From assembly GCA_030610655.1 (NCBI GenBank), contig JAUWRG010000006.1, positions 1 to 52,287 of the forward strand: a stretch of DNA of 52,287 bases, in the 5' to 3' direction. The notes under the pieces were generated by a model. It ran no database searches, was not told the DNA's origin, and saw nothing but the letters and a program-made list of their open reading frames with translations. This document shows, piece by piece, positions 17,245-26,442 of the stretch. Origin of the DNA: Dehalococcoidia bacterium. GTDB taxonomy: Bacteria; Chloroflexota; Dehalococcoidia; E44-bin15. Position 1 is the stretch's first letter; each line of letters opens with the position of its first letter. The translations under genes and the position numbers were made by a program.

Positions 17245-18747
17245 CTATTCCTGGGCCAAGGAAAGGGTGAGGTTGACCAGAGTTCTCACAGTGACCCCTG
17301 TTGCTCCCTGTACCAGAAACCTTTTCTCTTTGTCAGTACGGGCAGTGCCGGCAATATCCAGATGAACCCATGGTGTTTCCCCAACAAACTCGGCAAGGAA
17401 CTGTGCAGCAGTTATCGCTCCTCCCCAGCGGCCACCGGTATTCTTGATGTCGGCGACATCGCTCTTGTTCTGCTCTTTGTAGTCTTCATCCATAGGCATC
17501 TGCCAGAAGCGTTCGCCGGACTCTTCGCCAGCCTTGATCACCTTCTCCACCAGCTCCTTATTGTTACTAAAAGCGCCGGAGCAAACATCGCCCAAGGCGA
17601 TGTGACAGGCGCCGGTCAGTGTGGCAACATCTACTAGAGGAGACAGTTTTAGTTTGCCAGCATAACCGAGGGCATCGGCTAGAATGAGGCGTCCCTCAGC
17701 ATCGGTGTTTACGATCTCGATAGTCTTACCATTCATTGCCTTGAGAATATCACCCGGCTTCACAGCCGCGCCATCGGGGAGGTTCTCTGTTGCTGGAATG
17801 AGGGCGGTGACATTGATCTTGGGCTTCAACTCACCTATGGCGCGCATGGCAGCGATGACAGCGGCACCACCGGACATGTCCCCCTTCATGTCCCCCATCC
17901 CCTCCGATGGCTTGATGGAGATCCCTCCAGAGTCAAAGGTTATCCCCTTGCCAACGAGCCCTAATGTGTTTTTTGATGGGTCGGTGCCTGTATAGCTAAG
18001 GATAATGAACTTTGGCGGCTGTCTGCTTCCTTGGGCAACACCTAGCAGGGCTCCCATTCCCAGTTTCTCTATGTCCTTCTTTTCCAGTACCTTAAATTCG
18101 AGTCCGTAGTCTTGTGCCACCTTTTTTGCCACTTCTGCCATGTCGGTGGGGGTCATGTAGTTGGCCGGCTCGTTGGCCATATCTCTGGCGAGGTTTGTGG
18201 CCTCAGCCATGATCCTCCCCCTAGCGCACCCTCGCTTTAATTCAGGAAGCTTTTTCCTATCCATCTCCACGATGCGTAGTTCATTGACATCCTTTTGGTC
18301 TGGCTCCTTAGTCTGGTGTTTGCGGAAGGTGTAGAGGCCTAAGATAGCCCCCTCGGTTAGTGCTTGAGCCGATTGTTCGACATCGATGCCCCCTGAGCCG
18401 GCGCCGTGGGCAATAGTGCCCACTCGCTTCGCCCCCACCTTTCTGAGAAAGCGGCATGCCTCAGCAGCAACCCCTCGAATCCTAGTTAGGTTTAGCTCGT
18501 TTTCCTTCCCCAAGCCGGCAACGACCACCCTTGCTGGCGAGATCTTCCCCATGCTGTGAACTAATGTCATTTCATTGAGCTTTCCCTTGATCTCGCCTTC
18601 GGCAATGAGTTGGGTAATGAGACCGCCGAGAGCCTGGTCTACCGCTCCAGTGGCACCAGCAGGACTTTCCATCCCTTCAAAGAGGTTCACTATAATGGCA
18701 TCAACCTTGAGCTTTGTTATGTCACCGGATACGACCTTGATCTCCAT
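17245..18747 (-). CDS. pepA: Leucyl aminopeptidase, M17 family
   Basis: A 500-residue cytosolic aminopeptidase that releases N-terminal residues from peptides using two metal ions. An N-terminal macro-like domain (to ~165) precedes the catalytic domain. Key blocks are VGKGITFDSGGISIKP (metal Lys/Asp), GDMSGGAA, and the family signature NTDAEGRL. The ATG at 18747 has GAGG seven bases upstream; an in-frame TTG two codons earlier is less likely. Family length is normal. Confidence 0.95.
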   Translation of the reverse strand: MEIKVVSGDITKLKVDAIIVNLFEGMESPAGATGAVDQALGGLITQLIAEGEIKGKLNEMTLVHSMGKISPARVVVAGLGKENELNLTRIRGVAAEACRFLRKVGAKRVGTIAHGAGSGGIDVEQSAQALTEGAILGLYTFRKHQTKEPDQKDVNELRIVEMDRKKLPELKRGCARGRIMAEATNLARDMANEPANYMTPTDMAEVAKKVAQDYGLEFKVLEKKDIEKLGMGALLGVAQGSRQPPKFIILSYTGTDPSKNTLGLVGKGITFDSGGISIKPSEGMGDMKGDMSGGAAVIAAMRAIGELKPKINVTALIPATENLPDGAAVKPGDILKAMNGKTIEIVNTDAEGRLILADALGYAGKLKLSPLVDVATLTGACHIALGDVCSGAFSNNKELVEKVIKAGEESGERFWQMPMDEDYKEQNKSDVADIKNTGGRWGGAITAAQFLAEFVGETPWVHLDIAGTARTDKEKRFLVQGATGVTVRTLVNLTLSLAQE

Positions 18748-18826
18748 TTCCAATCCTCACTTGTTCTTTATAGCTTCATAATATCGAAAACGGCGTCGGG
18801 ATGCAACAATAGGAGGAAATTGCGCA

Positions 18827-19405
18827 TTAGCGGTTTACCTCCCGCACAATCTTGTCGATCACTGGAGCTATATCCCTGGAGGTGTCAACGGCGAAGTGGT
18901 TACGGCGGATCTTTTGCACCGAGGATTTCATCTTCTGGTACACCCACCAGTCGGCGTCCGATTTATCCTCGCGTTCGGTAGTGGAGGGGCGATCGTTAAG
19001 TCGCTGGCGCACCAATTCTGGGGGAGCCTCCACGCGCGCGAGAATTAGCTTTGCTCCAAAGGTATCGGCAATGCGGTAGAGGTGCTCCCGGTGGCGCTCT
19101 ATTAGGTTTGTTGCATCGAAGATGAGGGGTATCCCTGTTCGTAGCAGCTCTTCAATAAGGCGGTGGCAGGCTTGGAAAAGACGATTGCTTTCCTCAGGAC
19201 TATAATCTGGAGAGGGAAAGATAACCTTGCGCAGATCGTCGCTCTCGAGAATAGGGAAAGGAAGGCGCTCAGCGAGCTTTCGACAGAAGTAGGATTTCCC
19301 AGTGCCTGGTAGGCCACTGACCATAATGAAAGCTGGATTAACCATGGGCTCAGGCAATTCGCCCAGGCTTTCTCTCAGTCTCCTGACATCTTTAGCGAGC
19401 TCCAT
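18827..19405 (-). CDS. P-loop kinase-like ATPase (zeta-toxin/AAA_33 type)
   Basis: A 192-residue nucleotide-binding protein with Walker A GLPGTGKSYF (~32-41), an ESDDLRK block after the second strand, IFDATNL (Walker-B-like) and a lid with RLNDRPST. This is the AAA_33/zeta-toxin-like kinase layout seen in small-molecule or nucleic-acid kinases. The substrate is unknown and no antitoxin partner is adjacent. Confidence 0.75.
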   Translation of the reverse strand: MELAKDVRRLRESLGELPEPMVNPAFIMVSGLPGTGKSYFCRKLAERLPFPILESDDLRKVIFPSPDYSPEESNRLFQACHRLIEELLRTGIPLIFDATNLIERHREHLYRIADTFGAKLILARVEAPPELVRQRLNDRPSTTEREDKSDADWWVYQKMKSSVQKIRRNHFAVDTSRDIAPVIDKIVREVNR

Positions 19406-19456
19406 CTTGCCTCACTGGTAGGGGATTATCCTGCACGCCGCCACAGGTGAAGGGGG

Positions 19457-20314
19457 TCAGCCTTCAACGTAGAAGGCGAGTCCCAACAGTCCACGTCCTG
19501 TAGCGTATCCCATTATAGGACTAAATTCACTGAGCCATAGTTCTGCACAATTAAATTCCGACGATACCCTCTCCTTGAGCCTCTCAGCCTCTTCTGGTGC
19601 ATCGGCATGTGCTACTGCCACATGCACCGCTTGTTCCCTTACCTCACCCCTCATCATCTGGAGGAGGCGGTTCACCCCCCGCTGTTTGTTTCTAGTTACG
19701 CCAGCAAAGCGGACCAAACCATCGGAAATGGTGAGTATCGGCTTGACGTTGAGGGCAGATCCTGCCTGAGCCGCAACCTTCGGTATGCGTCCTGACCGGT
19801 ATACATGGCGAATGGTTTCGAGAACCATGACTAAGCGGATTTCCCCCTTCACCTCCTCGGCCGCTTTGATGATTTCAGGGAGGCTCTTGCCCTGAGATAC
19901 TGCCCTTGCTGCCGCCAGTACGATAAACCCCTGTGCTGCAGCAACGTTCTTTGAGTCCAAGAGTTCGATCATGGTGTGAGGAAGCTCTTGTTTGGCTTGC
20001 TCTACCGCCAACTGGGCTGCGCTGTGTTGAGCGCTGAGCTTGGAGGAAAGGGTGATACAAAGGATGCTTTGAGCCCTCCTACTTAGCTCGCGGAAAACCT
20101 CGAGAATCTCGGGAGGGGAGGCTGCGGAAGTTAAGAAGCGTTCAGGGTTCTTTTCCAGAAGCTGGTATGCCTCAGAAGGACTTATATCAAGATACTCCCT
20201 ATATTCGTGGCCATCGAAATCCATCTTCATTGGCACTATCTCGATCCCATACTGCTCTATCTGTTCTCTGGTGAGACAAGCTATGGTGTCAGTGGCGATG
20301 GCGACTTGTTGCAT
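19457..20314 (-). CDS. DegV-family fatty-acid-binding protein, paralogue 1
   Basis: A ~285-residue DegV-fold protein. The family includes FakB proteins, which present a bound fatty acid to the kinase FakA for phosphorylation. It starts VAIATDTIACLTREQIEQYGI, split by a diverged Ser/Thr site where paralogues have DSTCCLP. The ATG at 20314 has GAGGAGG seven bases upstream and marks the start of homology. The upstream DegV gene's stop lies 10 bases before it. It is clearly the most diverged of the three. Confidence 0.88.
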   Translation of the reverse strand: MQQVAIATDTIACLTREQIEQYGIEIVPMKMDFDGHEYREYLDISPSEAYQLLEKNPERFLTSAASPPEILEVFRELSRRAQSILCITLSSKLSAQHSAAQLAVEQAKQELPHTMIELLDSKNVAAAQGFIVLAAARAVSQGKSLPEIIKAAEEVKGEIRLVMVLETIRHVYRSGRIPKVAAQAGSALNVKPILTISDGLVRFAGVTRNKQRGVNRLLQMMRGEVREQAVHVAVAHADAPEEAERLKERVSSEFNCAELWLSEFSPIMGYATGRGLLGLAFYVEG

Positions 20315-20324
20315 GATAGCCTCC

Positions 20325-21185
20325 TCATTCAGCATAAAATGAAATAGCTAGTAGCCCGGGGCCAGCATGAACTCCCATCACGGGAGTGAAGTTGGTGAGA
20401 TAAAGCTCAACACAGTTGAACTGGGAGGCAATCTGGGCCTTGAGTTTCTCTCCCTCTTCCAGCTCATCCCCATGGTGCACCATGACATGTACTGGGGAAC
20501 TGCCGACCCGTTCAGCCATTATCTCCAGCATACGCCTCACCGCTTTTGATTTGGTTCTGGGACGTGCTACAGGTGTCGTTTCTCCTATAGCAGTAGAATG
20601 CTCGACGATAGGCTTCATGTCCAGCAGTGCTCCAGTCCAGGCTGATGCCCTGCCGATGCGACCAGTCCGCGCCAGATAGTAGAGAGTATCAAGCATAAAA
20701 ATGGAATTTACCCTGAGCTTCATATTTTGGGCCGCCTCGGCTGTCTGGGCAAGGCTTGCCCCTTCTTGCGCGGCTTTGGCCGCTGCCAGGACGATGAAGC
20801 CCAGGGCGCCAGCCACGGCACGGCTATCCATTACCTCGATAGTGGTGTTGGGCAATTCCGCTTTAGCCATCTCTTTAGCTACCAGCGCGGTGTCAAACAT
20901 TTCGCTCTGCAGCCCGGTGACGGTGATACAGAGAATGCTTTCCGCCTTTTCGCTTAATTGGCGATAGGTCTCGAGGATTTCCCCTGGGGATGGAATGGAG
21001 GTGGTGGGCAGTGCCTCTTTCTTTCGCATAATCCGGTAAACCTCGGTGGGGCTCATGTCAATCCCATCGCGATAGCTCCTATCCTCGTGGATTATCAGGA
21101 GTGGTATTAGCGCAATATCGTACTTACTCACCAGCTCTTGCGGTAGACAACACGTGCTGTCGGTGGCAACAGCAACTCTAACCAT
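20325..21185 (-). CDS. DegV-family fatty-acid-binding protein, paralogue 2
   Basis: A 286-residue DegV protein beginning MVRVAVATDSTCCLPQEL. The TDST motif binds the lipid carboxylate in characterised relatives. The C-terminal FTPVMGVHAGPGLLAISFYAE block is nearly the same as in paralogue 3. The ATG at 21185 is chosen from homology and the AAGGAAG before it. No fakA-like kinase gene is in the window. Confidence 0.9.
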   Translation of the reverse strand: MVRVAVATDSTCCLPQELVSKYDIALIPLLIIHEDRSYRDGIDMSPTEVYRIMRKKEALPTTSIPSPGEILETYRQLSEKAESILCITVTGLQSEMFDTALVAKEMAKAELPNTTIEVMDSRAVAGALGFIVLAAAKAAQEGASLAQTAEAAQNMKLRVNSIFMLDTLYYLARTGRIGRASAWTGALLDMKPIVEHSTAIGETTPVARPRTKSKAVRRMLEIMAERVGSSPVHVMVHHGDELEEGEKLKAQIASQFNCVELYLTNFTPVMGVHAGPGLLAISFYAE

Positions 21186-21210
21186 TACGACTTCCTTGCC
21201 AGATTTGCCA

Positions 21211-22074
21211 TCAGTCCTCGGCATAAAAGGAAATGCCAAGTAGTCCGGGGCCGGTATGGACGCCCATCAGTGGGGTGAACTCGGTAAGATAAAGCTCAAC
21301 ACAGTTGAATTGGGAAGCAATCTGAGCCTTTAGCTTCTCCCCCTCTTCAGGCACCCCGGCATGGTGCACTATGACATGCACCGGCGAGTCTCCAGCCCTG
21401 TCTGACATTAACTGTAGCAGGCGTTTGATTGCCTTTGCTTTGGTCCTGGGACGTGCCACAGGAACTACTTCTCCTACAGAGGTGGGGACCTCGATGATGG
21501 GCTTGACATTTAGTAAAGAAGCGGCCCATGCTGATGCCTTGCCAGTGCGCCCCGTCCTTGCCAGATAAAACAGGGTGTCGAGCATAGCAATAAAGGTTAC
21601 CTTGGACATCATGCTCCGAGCAGCCTCTATTGTCTGAGCTAGGTCTGCGCCTTCCATAGCTACCCGGGCTGCCTCCACGACAATAAGCCCCAAGCCGCCG
21701 GCCACAGTGCGACTAGTAAGCACTTCGATAGCGGTGTTGGGGGTCTCCTTTTTGGCCATCTCTTTGGCTACGCGTGCTACCTCAAAGGTCTTGCTTTGTA
21801 GATCAGAGAGGGTGATGCAAAGGATGCTTTGCCCCGTCTCGCTTAGTTGGCGGTAGTCCTCGAGGAAATCACCGGGTGATGGAACGGATGTGGTAGGCAT
21901 TATCTCTCTTTTTCGCATAATCTGGTAAACTTCACTAGCAGGCATGTCAATCCCGTCTCGATAGCTCTTATCCTCGTGGACTATTAGCAGCGGTATCACA
22001 TGAATGTCATACTTGCTCAGCAACTCCTCAGGTATGCAACAAGTGCTGTCGGTCATGATGGCAACCTTTTTCAT
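21211..22074 (-). CDS. DegV-family fatty-acid-binding protein, paralogue 3
   Basis: A 287-residue DegV protein beginning MKKVAIMTDSTCCIPEEL, very similar along its length to paralogue 2. Examples are LDTLFYLARTGRTGKASAW and the ASQFNCVELYLTEFTP stretch. The ATG at 22074 follows GAGGAGG. It is first in the tandem set of three; the 25-base gap to paralogue 2 suggests co-transcription. Confidence 0.9.
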   Translation of the reverse strand: MKKVAIMTDSTCCIPEELLSKYDIHVIPLLIVHEDKSYRDGIDMPASEVYQIMRKREIMPTTSVPSPGDFLEDYRQLSETGQSILCITLSDLQSKTFEVARVAKEMAKKETPNTAIEVLTSRTVAGGLGLIVVEAARVAMEGADLAQTIEAARSMMSKVTFIAMLDTLFYLARTGRTGKASAWAASLLNVKPIIEVPTSVGEVVPVARPRTKAKAIKRLLQLMSDRAGDSPVHVIVHHAGVPEEGEKLKAQIASQFNCVELYLTEFTPLMGVHTGPGLLGISFYAED

Positions 22075-22196
22075 AGTGTGTCCTCCTCTATTTATCTCCA
22101 AAAAACCCCCATCTAGCTGCAAGCCAGTCTCACAAAGGTCTTGGCATCCCTATTCGTCACCCAAGCTGAGAAGCTTCCCATTATACATCTTAAATA

Positions 22197-22441
22197 CTAA
22201 ATTAGATAGATAAAACGTGCAGTGACCAGCAGAAGAATGATGCCAAGCGCGGGGGTGATAACATTCCGACTCTGGGGATCACCCGGCGAAATAGAGCAGG
22301 GATGGGTTCGGTAACGTGGCTGAGGGCAACTACGATCGGGTTCTTAGGAGAAATGGAAAAGCATGAGAGAATAGCTCGCAAGAAGATAATAAGGGTAAGT
22401 GCCTCACCTAAAAAACCGATAAGTAATAGGAATGTCCTCAT
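22197..22441 (-). pseudogene. YggT-family membrane protein, frameshifted
   Basis: The gene starts with ATG overlapping the proC stop (TAATG) and encodes an N-terminal hydrophobic helix and the YggT-like PKNPIVVALSHVTEPI and IPALFRRVIPR segments. Near 22262-22268 the proper frame is lost. The neighbouring frame supplies the expected second membrane helix, ITPALGIILLLVTARFIYLI, ending TAG at 22197. One inserted or deleted base explains this. YggT proteins are small membrane proteins often found beside proC/yggS. Whether the shift is biological or a sequencing error cannot be told. Confidence 0.7.
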
Positions 22442-23241
22442 TAGCTCCCCAGTTCCTTCGCCTTTTCATATGCTGCGATGACGGCTTGAGCGAGCAGGAC
22501 TCTGAGGTCTCCCTCCTCAAGCTGAAGCAATCCCTTTTCTGTTGTCCCCCCTGGGGAAGTAACATTTTCCCTCAACTCCTTGGGGCACTTGGCCGTCTGT
22601 TGAGCAAGACGTGCCGCTCCCAGGACCGTATGTAAGACTAACTCCTCTGCCATTTCACGGGGCAGGCCGATGTCCACTGCAACGTCGATGAGTGCTTCCA
22701 TGACCAGGAAGATGTAGGCAGGGCCGCTGCCACTGACTGCGGTGGCCATATCGATGTATTTCTCATCGGGGACATAGACCTCTTTACCCAGTGCTACCAA
22801 AATAGACTGCGCTGCCTCCTTTTGGCTCTGACTTACTTCGCTTGAGGCAGTCCAGACGGTCATTCCCTCGCCGATCTGAGCCGGGGTATTGGGCATAGCC
22901 CGAACCACTGCGCTGTGCCCCAGGCTGTTGGTGATGGTGGCAATAGTCGCCCCAGCGATGATGGAAAGGACGAGCTGATGTGGCTGGAGGCCGCCTCTGA
23001 GTTCCTCCGCTATCGCTTTCAGGGTTTGAGGCTTGACGGCTAGAATCACAACATCTGAGGTCTCCACTGCATGGCGGTTATTATGAGATGTCTCAATACC
23101 ATAGCCCTGCTTCAAGCTGGAAAGACGCTCAGGACTGATATCGCTGGCAATAATGTCTCGGGGCATGGTTGATCCATTAGCGAGAATCCCCCTGATTATT
23201 GCCTCGCCCATGACCCCACCACCGATAAAGGTGGTTTTCAT
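22441..23241 (-). CDS. proC: Pyrroline-5-carboxylate reductase
   Basis: A 266-residue NAD(P)H enzyme making the last step of proline synthesis. The N-terminal Rossmann motif is IGGGVMGEAIIRG. VKPQTL and the C-terminal signature from AVSGSGPAY through SPGGTTEKGL are present. The start directly abuts the stop of the upstream gene, and the yggT-like gene begins within its stop, so this is a tight operon (yggS - unknown - proC - yggT). Confidence 0.95.
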   Translation of the reverse strand: MKTTFIGGGVMGEAIIRGILANGSTMPRDIIASDISPERLSSLKQGYGIETSHNNRHAVETSDVVILAVKPQTLKAIAEELRGGLQPHQLVLSIIAGATIATITNSLGHSAVVRAMPNTPAQIGEGMTVWTASSEVSQSQKEAAQSILVALGKEVYVPDEKYIDMATAVSGSGPAYIFLVMEALIDVAVDIGLPREMAEELVLHTVLGAARLAQQTAKCPKELRENVTSPGGTTEKGLLQLEEGDLRVLLAQAVIAAYEKAKELGS

Positions 23242-23631
23242 CTAATCAACATCTCCTTCTAGTAATATCCCTCTTATTTCATCCTGAGATTTTTCCTTAA
23301 CGGATATCTGCCTTCGACACCGCACATCACGAAAGCTCACCTCTTCCGCATTTGTATTGATTTCGCCCCCTAGAAGGATAACTAGATCATCGCCTCCCCT
23401 CGACTTGAGCCGTTTGGTATGCTGATAAATGGTTTCAGCCAGGGGAGCGATACTTAAATTGTTGGTTGTGACCGTGATAAAGGTTGCAACCCCTCCACCA
23501 CGGAAGGATGTTCCTAAACGCTGCACACTGAGTTCTATGCCATCAATAGCCTCGAGATCCCACAGCAAGTTGTCTGGAGGCGTAAATGGCCCTGTCTGCA
23601 GTATCATTCTTTTTTGATGCTCCATTGTCAT
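23242..23631 (-). CDS. Hypothetical protein between yggS and proC
   Basis: A 129-residue protein of no family I recognise. It has an alpha/beta pattern with RLGTSFRGGGVATFITV, a helix AETIYQHTKRLKSR, VILLGGEINT, and a charged C-terminus. Its ATG overlaps the yggS stop (ATGA) and its stop adjoins the proC start, so it is translated with them. In many Gram-positive-like clusters this position holds sepF; this protein does not look like SepF. Confidence 0.6.
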   Translation of the reverse strand: MTMEHQKRMILQTGPFTPPDNLLWDLEAIDGIELSVQRLGTSFRGGGVATFITVTTNNLSIAPLAETIYQHTKRLKSRGGDDLVILLGGEINTNAEEVSFRDVRCRRQISVKEKSQDEIRGILLEGDVD

Positions 23632-24293
23632 TTACGGCACTCCTCAAAAATGGCGCGTCCAATCCTTACCAACGTTGCCCCCTCTTCCACGGCGATCTCA
23701 AAGTCGTCGCTCATTCCCATGGAGAGGTGCTCCAGTCCTAGGGAGTCACGAATCTGCCGCAACCTTCGGAATATGGGGCGGACCTCCTCGGGGTCTTTGA
23801 CGAAGGGGGCGACGGTCATCAGCCCCTCCACCTTAAGGTTGGGTAGACGAGCGACCTCTTCTACTGCCTTGGGTAATTCTGTCATTGAGAAGCCGCTCTT
23901 TGTCCCTTCTCCTGAAATATTGACCTGGAGCAACACAGGAAAAATGCTTTGAGCACGCTTGCTTACCGACTCTGCTAATCTGACCGAATCTATGCTATGG
24001 ATTATATCAAAAATTCCCACTGCTGTCTTAACCTTGTTAGTCTGGAGACGTCCCACCATGTGCCATGTAGGGCGCGGTTCCAAGAGAGACAAGCACTCTG
24101 TCTTTATCTTAGCCTCTTGAATCCTGTTCTCGCCAATGTGCCTCACGCCAGCTTCCATGGCAATCTTGATATCGCGGGGTTCGACCCCCTTTGTCACAGC
24201 GACGATGGTTATCTTATCGGGCGACCTGCCAGCCCGTTTCGCAGCGCTGGCAATACGCTTCTTGATCTCTTGTATATTCCGCTCTATGTCCAT
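23628..24293 (-). CDS. YggS/PROSC-family pyridoxal-phosphate homeostasis protein
   Basis: A 221-residue single-domain PLP-binding protein that helps balance vitamin B6 and amino-acid pools. It shows AVTKG with the PLP lysine, IGENRIQEAKIK, WHMVGRLQTNK, and the C-terminal SMGMSDDFEIAVEEGATLVRIG blocks. The ATG at 24293 is placed where homology begins, one base after the stop of the radical SAM gene; the longer upstream frame overlaps that gene and has no homology. Confidence 0.93.
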   Translation of the reverse strand: MDIERNIQEIKKRIASAAKRAGRSPDKITIVAVTKGVEPRDIKIAMEAGVRHIGENRIQEAKIKTECLSLLEPRPTWHMVGRLQTNKVKTAVGIFDIIHSIDSVRLAESVSKRAQSIFPVLLQVNISGEGTKSGFSMTELPKAVEEVARLPNLKVEGLMTVAPFVKDPEEVRPIFRRLRQIRDSLGLEHLSMGMSDDFEIAVEEGATLVRIGRAIFEECRK

Positions 24294-24294
24294 A

Positions 24295-25929
24295 TCAGCA
24301 AACCCCACACTTGTGGCATTCGGCCGGTGGGCAGGGTGGGGTCTCTTCGCCCAGGCGCGCCTGCTCAAGCTCGGACTCAAGATAGTCCTTATTAACCCCT
24401 GAATCGATGTTCGACCAGGGCAGCTTCTCGTTAAAGGGGATCTCCCTGTTGACATAATATTCTGCATCAAGCGAGCACTCCTCCATTGCTCGACGCCATG
24501 AAGAAAGTGTTGTTCCTTCCATTTTAGCCAGCACCTGGGCGAGCCTGGCATCGCCTTTTGAGAGGACTCCTTGTATAACCATCCAATTTACACTTTCCGA
24601 GGCAAGCTTAATGCCCATTGGCTTAAGGCTATTCTTAAGTAGAGATAGGCGGTGTGCCAGGATTTCGGCGCTGGTCATGGGAAGCCATTGAAAGGGGGTG
24701 CCCGCCTTGGGTACAAATGGCTCCACAGTCAGAGTGATCCGAGTCCCAGCTCGTTTGTCGTCAATACGTCCTTTCAAGGCAAGGGTTAGCTTGATGATGT
24801 CGTCGATATCATCATCGGTCTCTGTGGGCAGGCCAATCATGAAATAGAGCTTGAGATGTTTGAGACGGTACTCGGCGACCTTGTCTATTGCCTCGATGAT
24901 GTCACTCTCCGTTACGCCCTTGTTAATGATTTTGCGTAATCTCTCTGAGCCTGCCTCAGGGGCTAGAGAGATGGTTTGTGTGCCACTCTCTATTAACCCC
25001 CTGAGGGACACTCGCGACAGGGGACGAATCCTCAGTGAACTGACGGACATCTCCGCCCCCATGTGTTGCAACCTGGTCACCAGCTCGTCTATGTCAGGGT
25101 GATCAAAGGGTGAAGCCCCCAACAGACCGATTCTTTTTTCATGTTTCAGGCCGATCTCAGCTTGGTCCAGTAGATAATCTAAAGAACGATAGCGAAAGGG
25201 GCGAAAGAGATAGCCTGCAAGGCAGAAGCGACAGCCCCATCTGCAGCCACGAGCGACCTCTATGAGATACATCCCGCCAAGCTCCGTCTCCGGGGTGAGA
25301 ATGACCGAGGTGGTGGCAAAATCATTGATGTCTTGCACCCACTGCCGCGAGATGGTCTTGCCATTATGAAGGCTGGGCACATAAATCCCGGGAAGAGAGG
25401 AAAGTGCCTGCAGCAGCGCATCCTTTCTCCCTTCAATTCCTTTGCTGATAACCTCAACCACCGCTGGCAAGATAGCCTCTCCCTCTCCAATGGCGAAGCA
25501 GTCGAAGAAGGGAGAAAGGGGTTCCGGGTTAGCGGTGATGCAAGGCCCGCCGGCAATGACTATGGGATGGGAATCGTTGCGGTCAGCGGCAAATAGGGGG
25601 ATGCCGCTCGATTTTAAAATGTTGACTACGTTGAAGTAATCCAGCTCATAGGTGATGGAGAAGGCGAGAACGGCGAAGTCGCTGAGGGGGCGCTGTGATT
25701 CAATAGTCAGAGGCTCTCTTGCTTTTTCATCCCAGAAGGCACGCTCACAGACTATGTTATCGTAGCTATTAAAGAGGGCGTAGATCGTTTGAAAGCCAAG
25801 GTTGGACATGCCCAAATAATAGGTATTAGGGTAAATCAGGGCTATGGGGATTCTGCCACCCCAATCCTTGGAGATAGTGACTCTCTCCTGTGAAAGCCTT
25901 CGCCTTGCCTTTTTGTTCCACGCCGTCAT
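24295..25929 (-). CDS. TIGR03960-type B12-binding-domain radical SAM protein
   Basis: A 544-residue protein with an N-terminal cobalamin-binding-like region (IALIYPNTYYLGMSNLGFQ) and a radical SAM core with C229-C233-C236 in RGCRWGCRFC. The KLYFMIGLPTE block follows. A cysteine-rich C-terminal end (CPPAECHKCGVC) may bind metal. In many genomes a related frame (TIGR03936) and rRNA genes are nearby; not here. The reaction is unknown. The ATG overlaps the upstream stop (TAATG). Confidence 0.88.
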   Translation of the reverse strand: MTAWNKKARRRLSQERVTISKDWGGRIPIALIYPNTYYLGMSNLGFQTIYALFNSYDNIVCERAFWDEKAREPLTIESQRPLSDFAVLAFSITYELDYFNVVNILKSSGIPLFAADRNDSHPIVIAGGPCITANPEPLSPFFDCFAIGEGEAILPAVVEVISKGIEGRKDALLQALSSLPGIYVPSLHNGKTISRQWVQDINDFATTSVILTPETELGGMYLIEVARGCRWGCRFCLAGYLFRPFRYRSLDYLLDQAEIGLKHEKRIGLLGASPFDHPDIDELVTRLQHMGAEMSVSSLRIRPLSRVSLRGLIESGTQTISLAPEAGSERLRKIINKGVTESDIIEAIDKVAEYRLKHLKLYFMIGLPTETDDDIDDIIKLTLALKGRIDDKRAGTRITLTVEPFVPKAGTPFQWLPMTSAEILAHRLSLLKNSLKPMGIKLASESVNWMVIQGVLSKGDARLAQVLAKMEGTTLSSWRRAMEECSLDAEYYVNREIPFNEKLPWSNIDSGVNKDYLESELEQARLGEETPPCPPAECHKCGVC

Positions 25930-26153
25930 TACCTTCCTATCTTCTCATTGCCTACCAAGGTGATATCAATAGACCGCCCGCAGTTGGGACATGTTATCGT
26001 TATGTTGACTGGTTGTCTCATTATCCTCTCAGCGATAGCAGTAATCATAGTGTCAAGAGCGTCCAAGCGCTGGTCCAGGAGGTCAAGACGCCCCTGCACC
26101 TGTTCCAAGCTAGGCTCCTTTTCCTTAGTCTTGGGTTTCATTTTCTGTAGCAA
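25929..26153 (-). CDS. Small zinc-ribbon-like protein with coiled coil
   Basis: A 74-residue protein with a basic, charged N-terminus, a heptad-rich helix (LEQVQGRLDLLDQRLDALD) and a C-terminal TCPNCGRSIDITLVG segment with one CxxC. A single CxxC could bind zinc only as a dimer, which the coiled coil might provide. Family unknown. It is translationally coupled to the radical SAM gene. Confidence 0.6.
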   Translation of the reverse strand: MLQKMKPKTKEKEPSLEQVQGRLDLLDQRLDALDTMITAIAERIMRQPVNITITCPNCGRSIDITLVGNEKIGR

Positions 26154-26171
26154 GTCGTCCCTCCTCTATTT

Positions 26172-26426
26172 TTAGACCCAAAGTAGTACTACGCCCAGGA
26201 CTATCAAAGCGACTCCAATGGCGACGGAAACCCAACCCCCTACTCTTAGCTCGCTAGGTAGGATGAAGTCTGGCCAGTAGCCCAGGAAGTTCCTCAATTC
26301 CTCGCGCCTCGAAAGGACATCGCCATAGCCTTTCTGTTTGTGCCTCGCCCAGAGCATAATAATTAAACCTAGGAAAGCAAAAAGACCTCCAATGCCCATT
26401 ATTATGTAGCTGTCAAGATTTGTCAT
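26172..26426 (-). CDS. Small membrane protein with two predicted helices
   Basis: An 84-residue protein with two hydrophobic segments: YIIMGIGGLFAFLGLIIMLW near residues 7-26 and VGGWVSVAIGVALIVLGVVL near 62-81. A charged loop (RHKQKGYGDVLSRREEL) lies between. No family is recognised. It lies 16 bases downstream of nrdJ and 18 bases upstream of the zinc-ribbon gene. Confidence 0.6.
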   Translation of the reverse strand: MTNLDSYIIMGIGGLFAFLGLIIMLWARHKQKGYGDVLSRREELRNFLGYWPDFILPSELRVGGWVSVAIGVALIVLGVVLLWV

Positions 26427-26442
26427 GCCTCAATCTTCCTCC

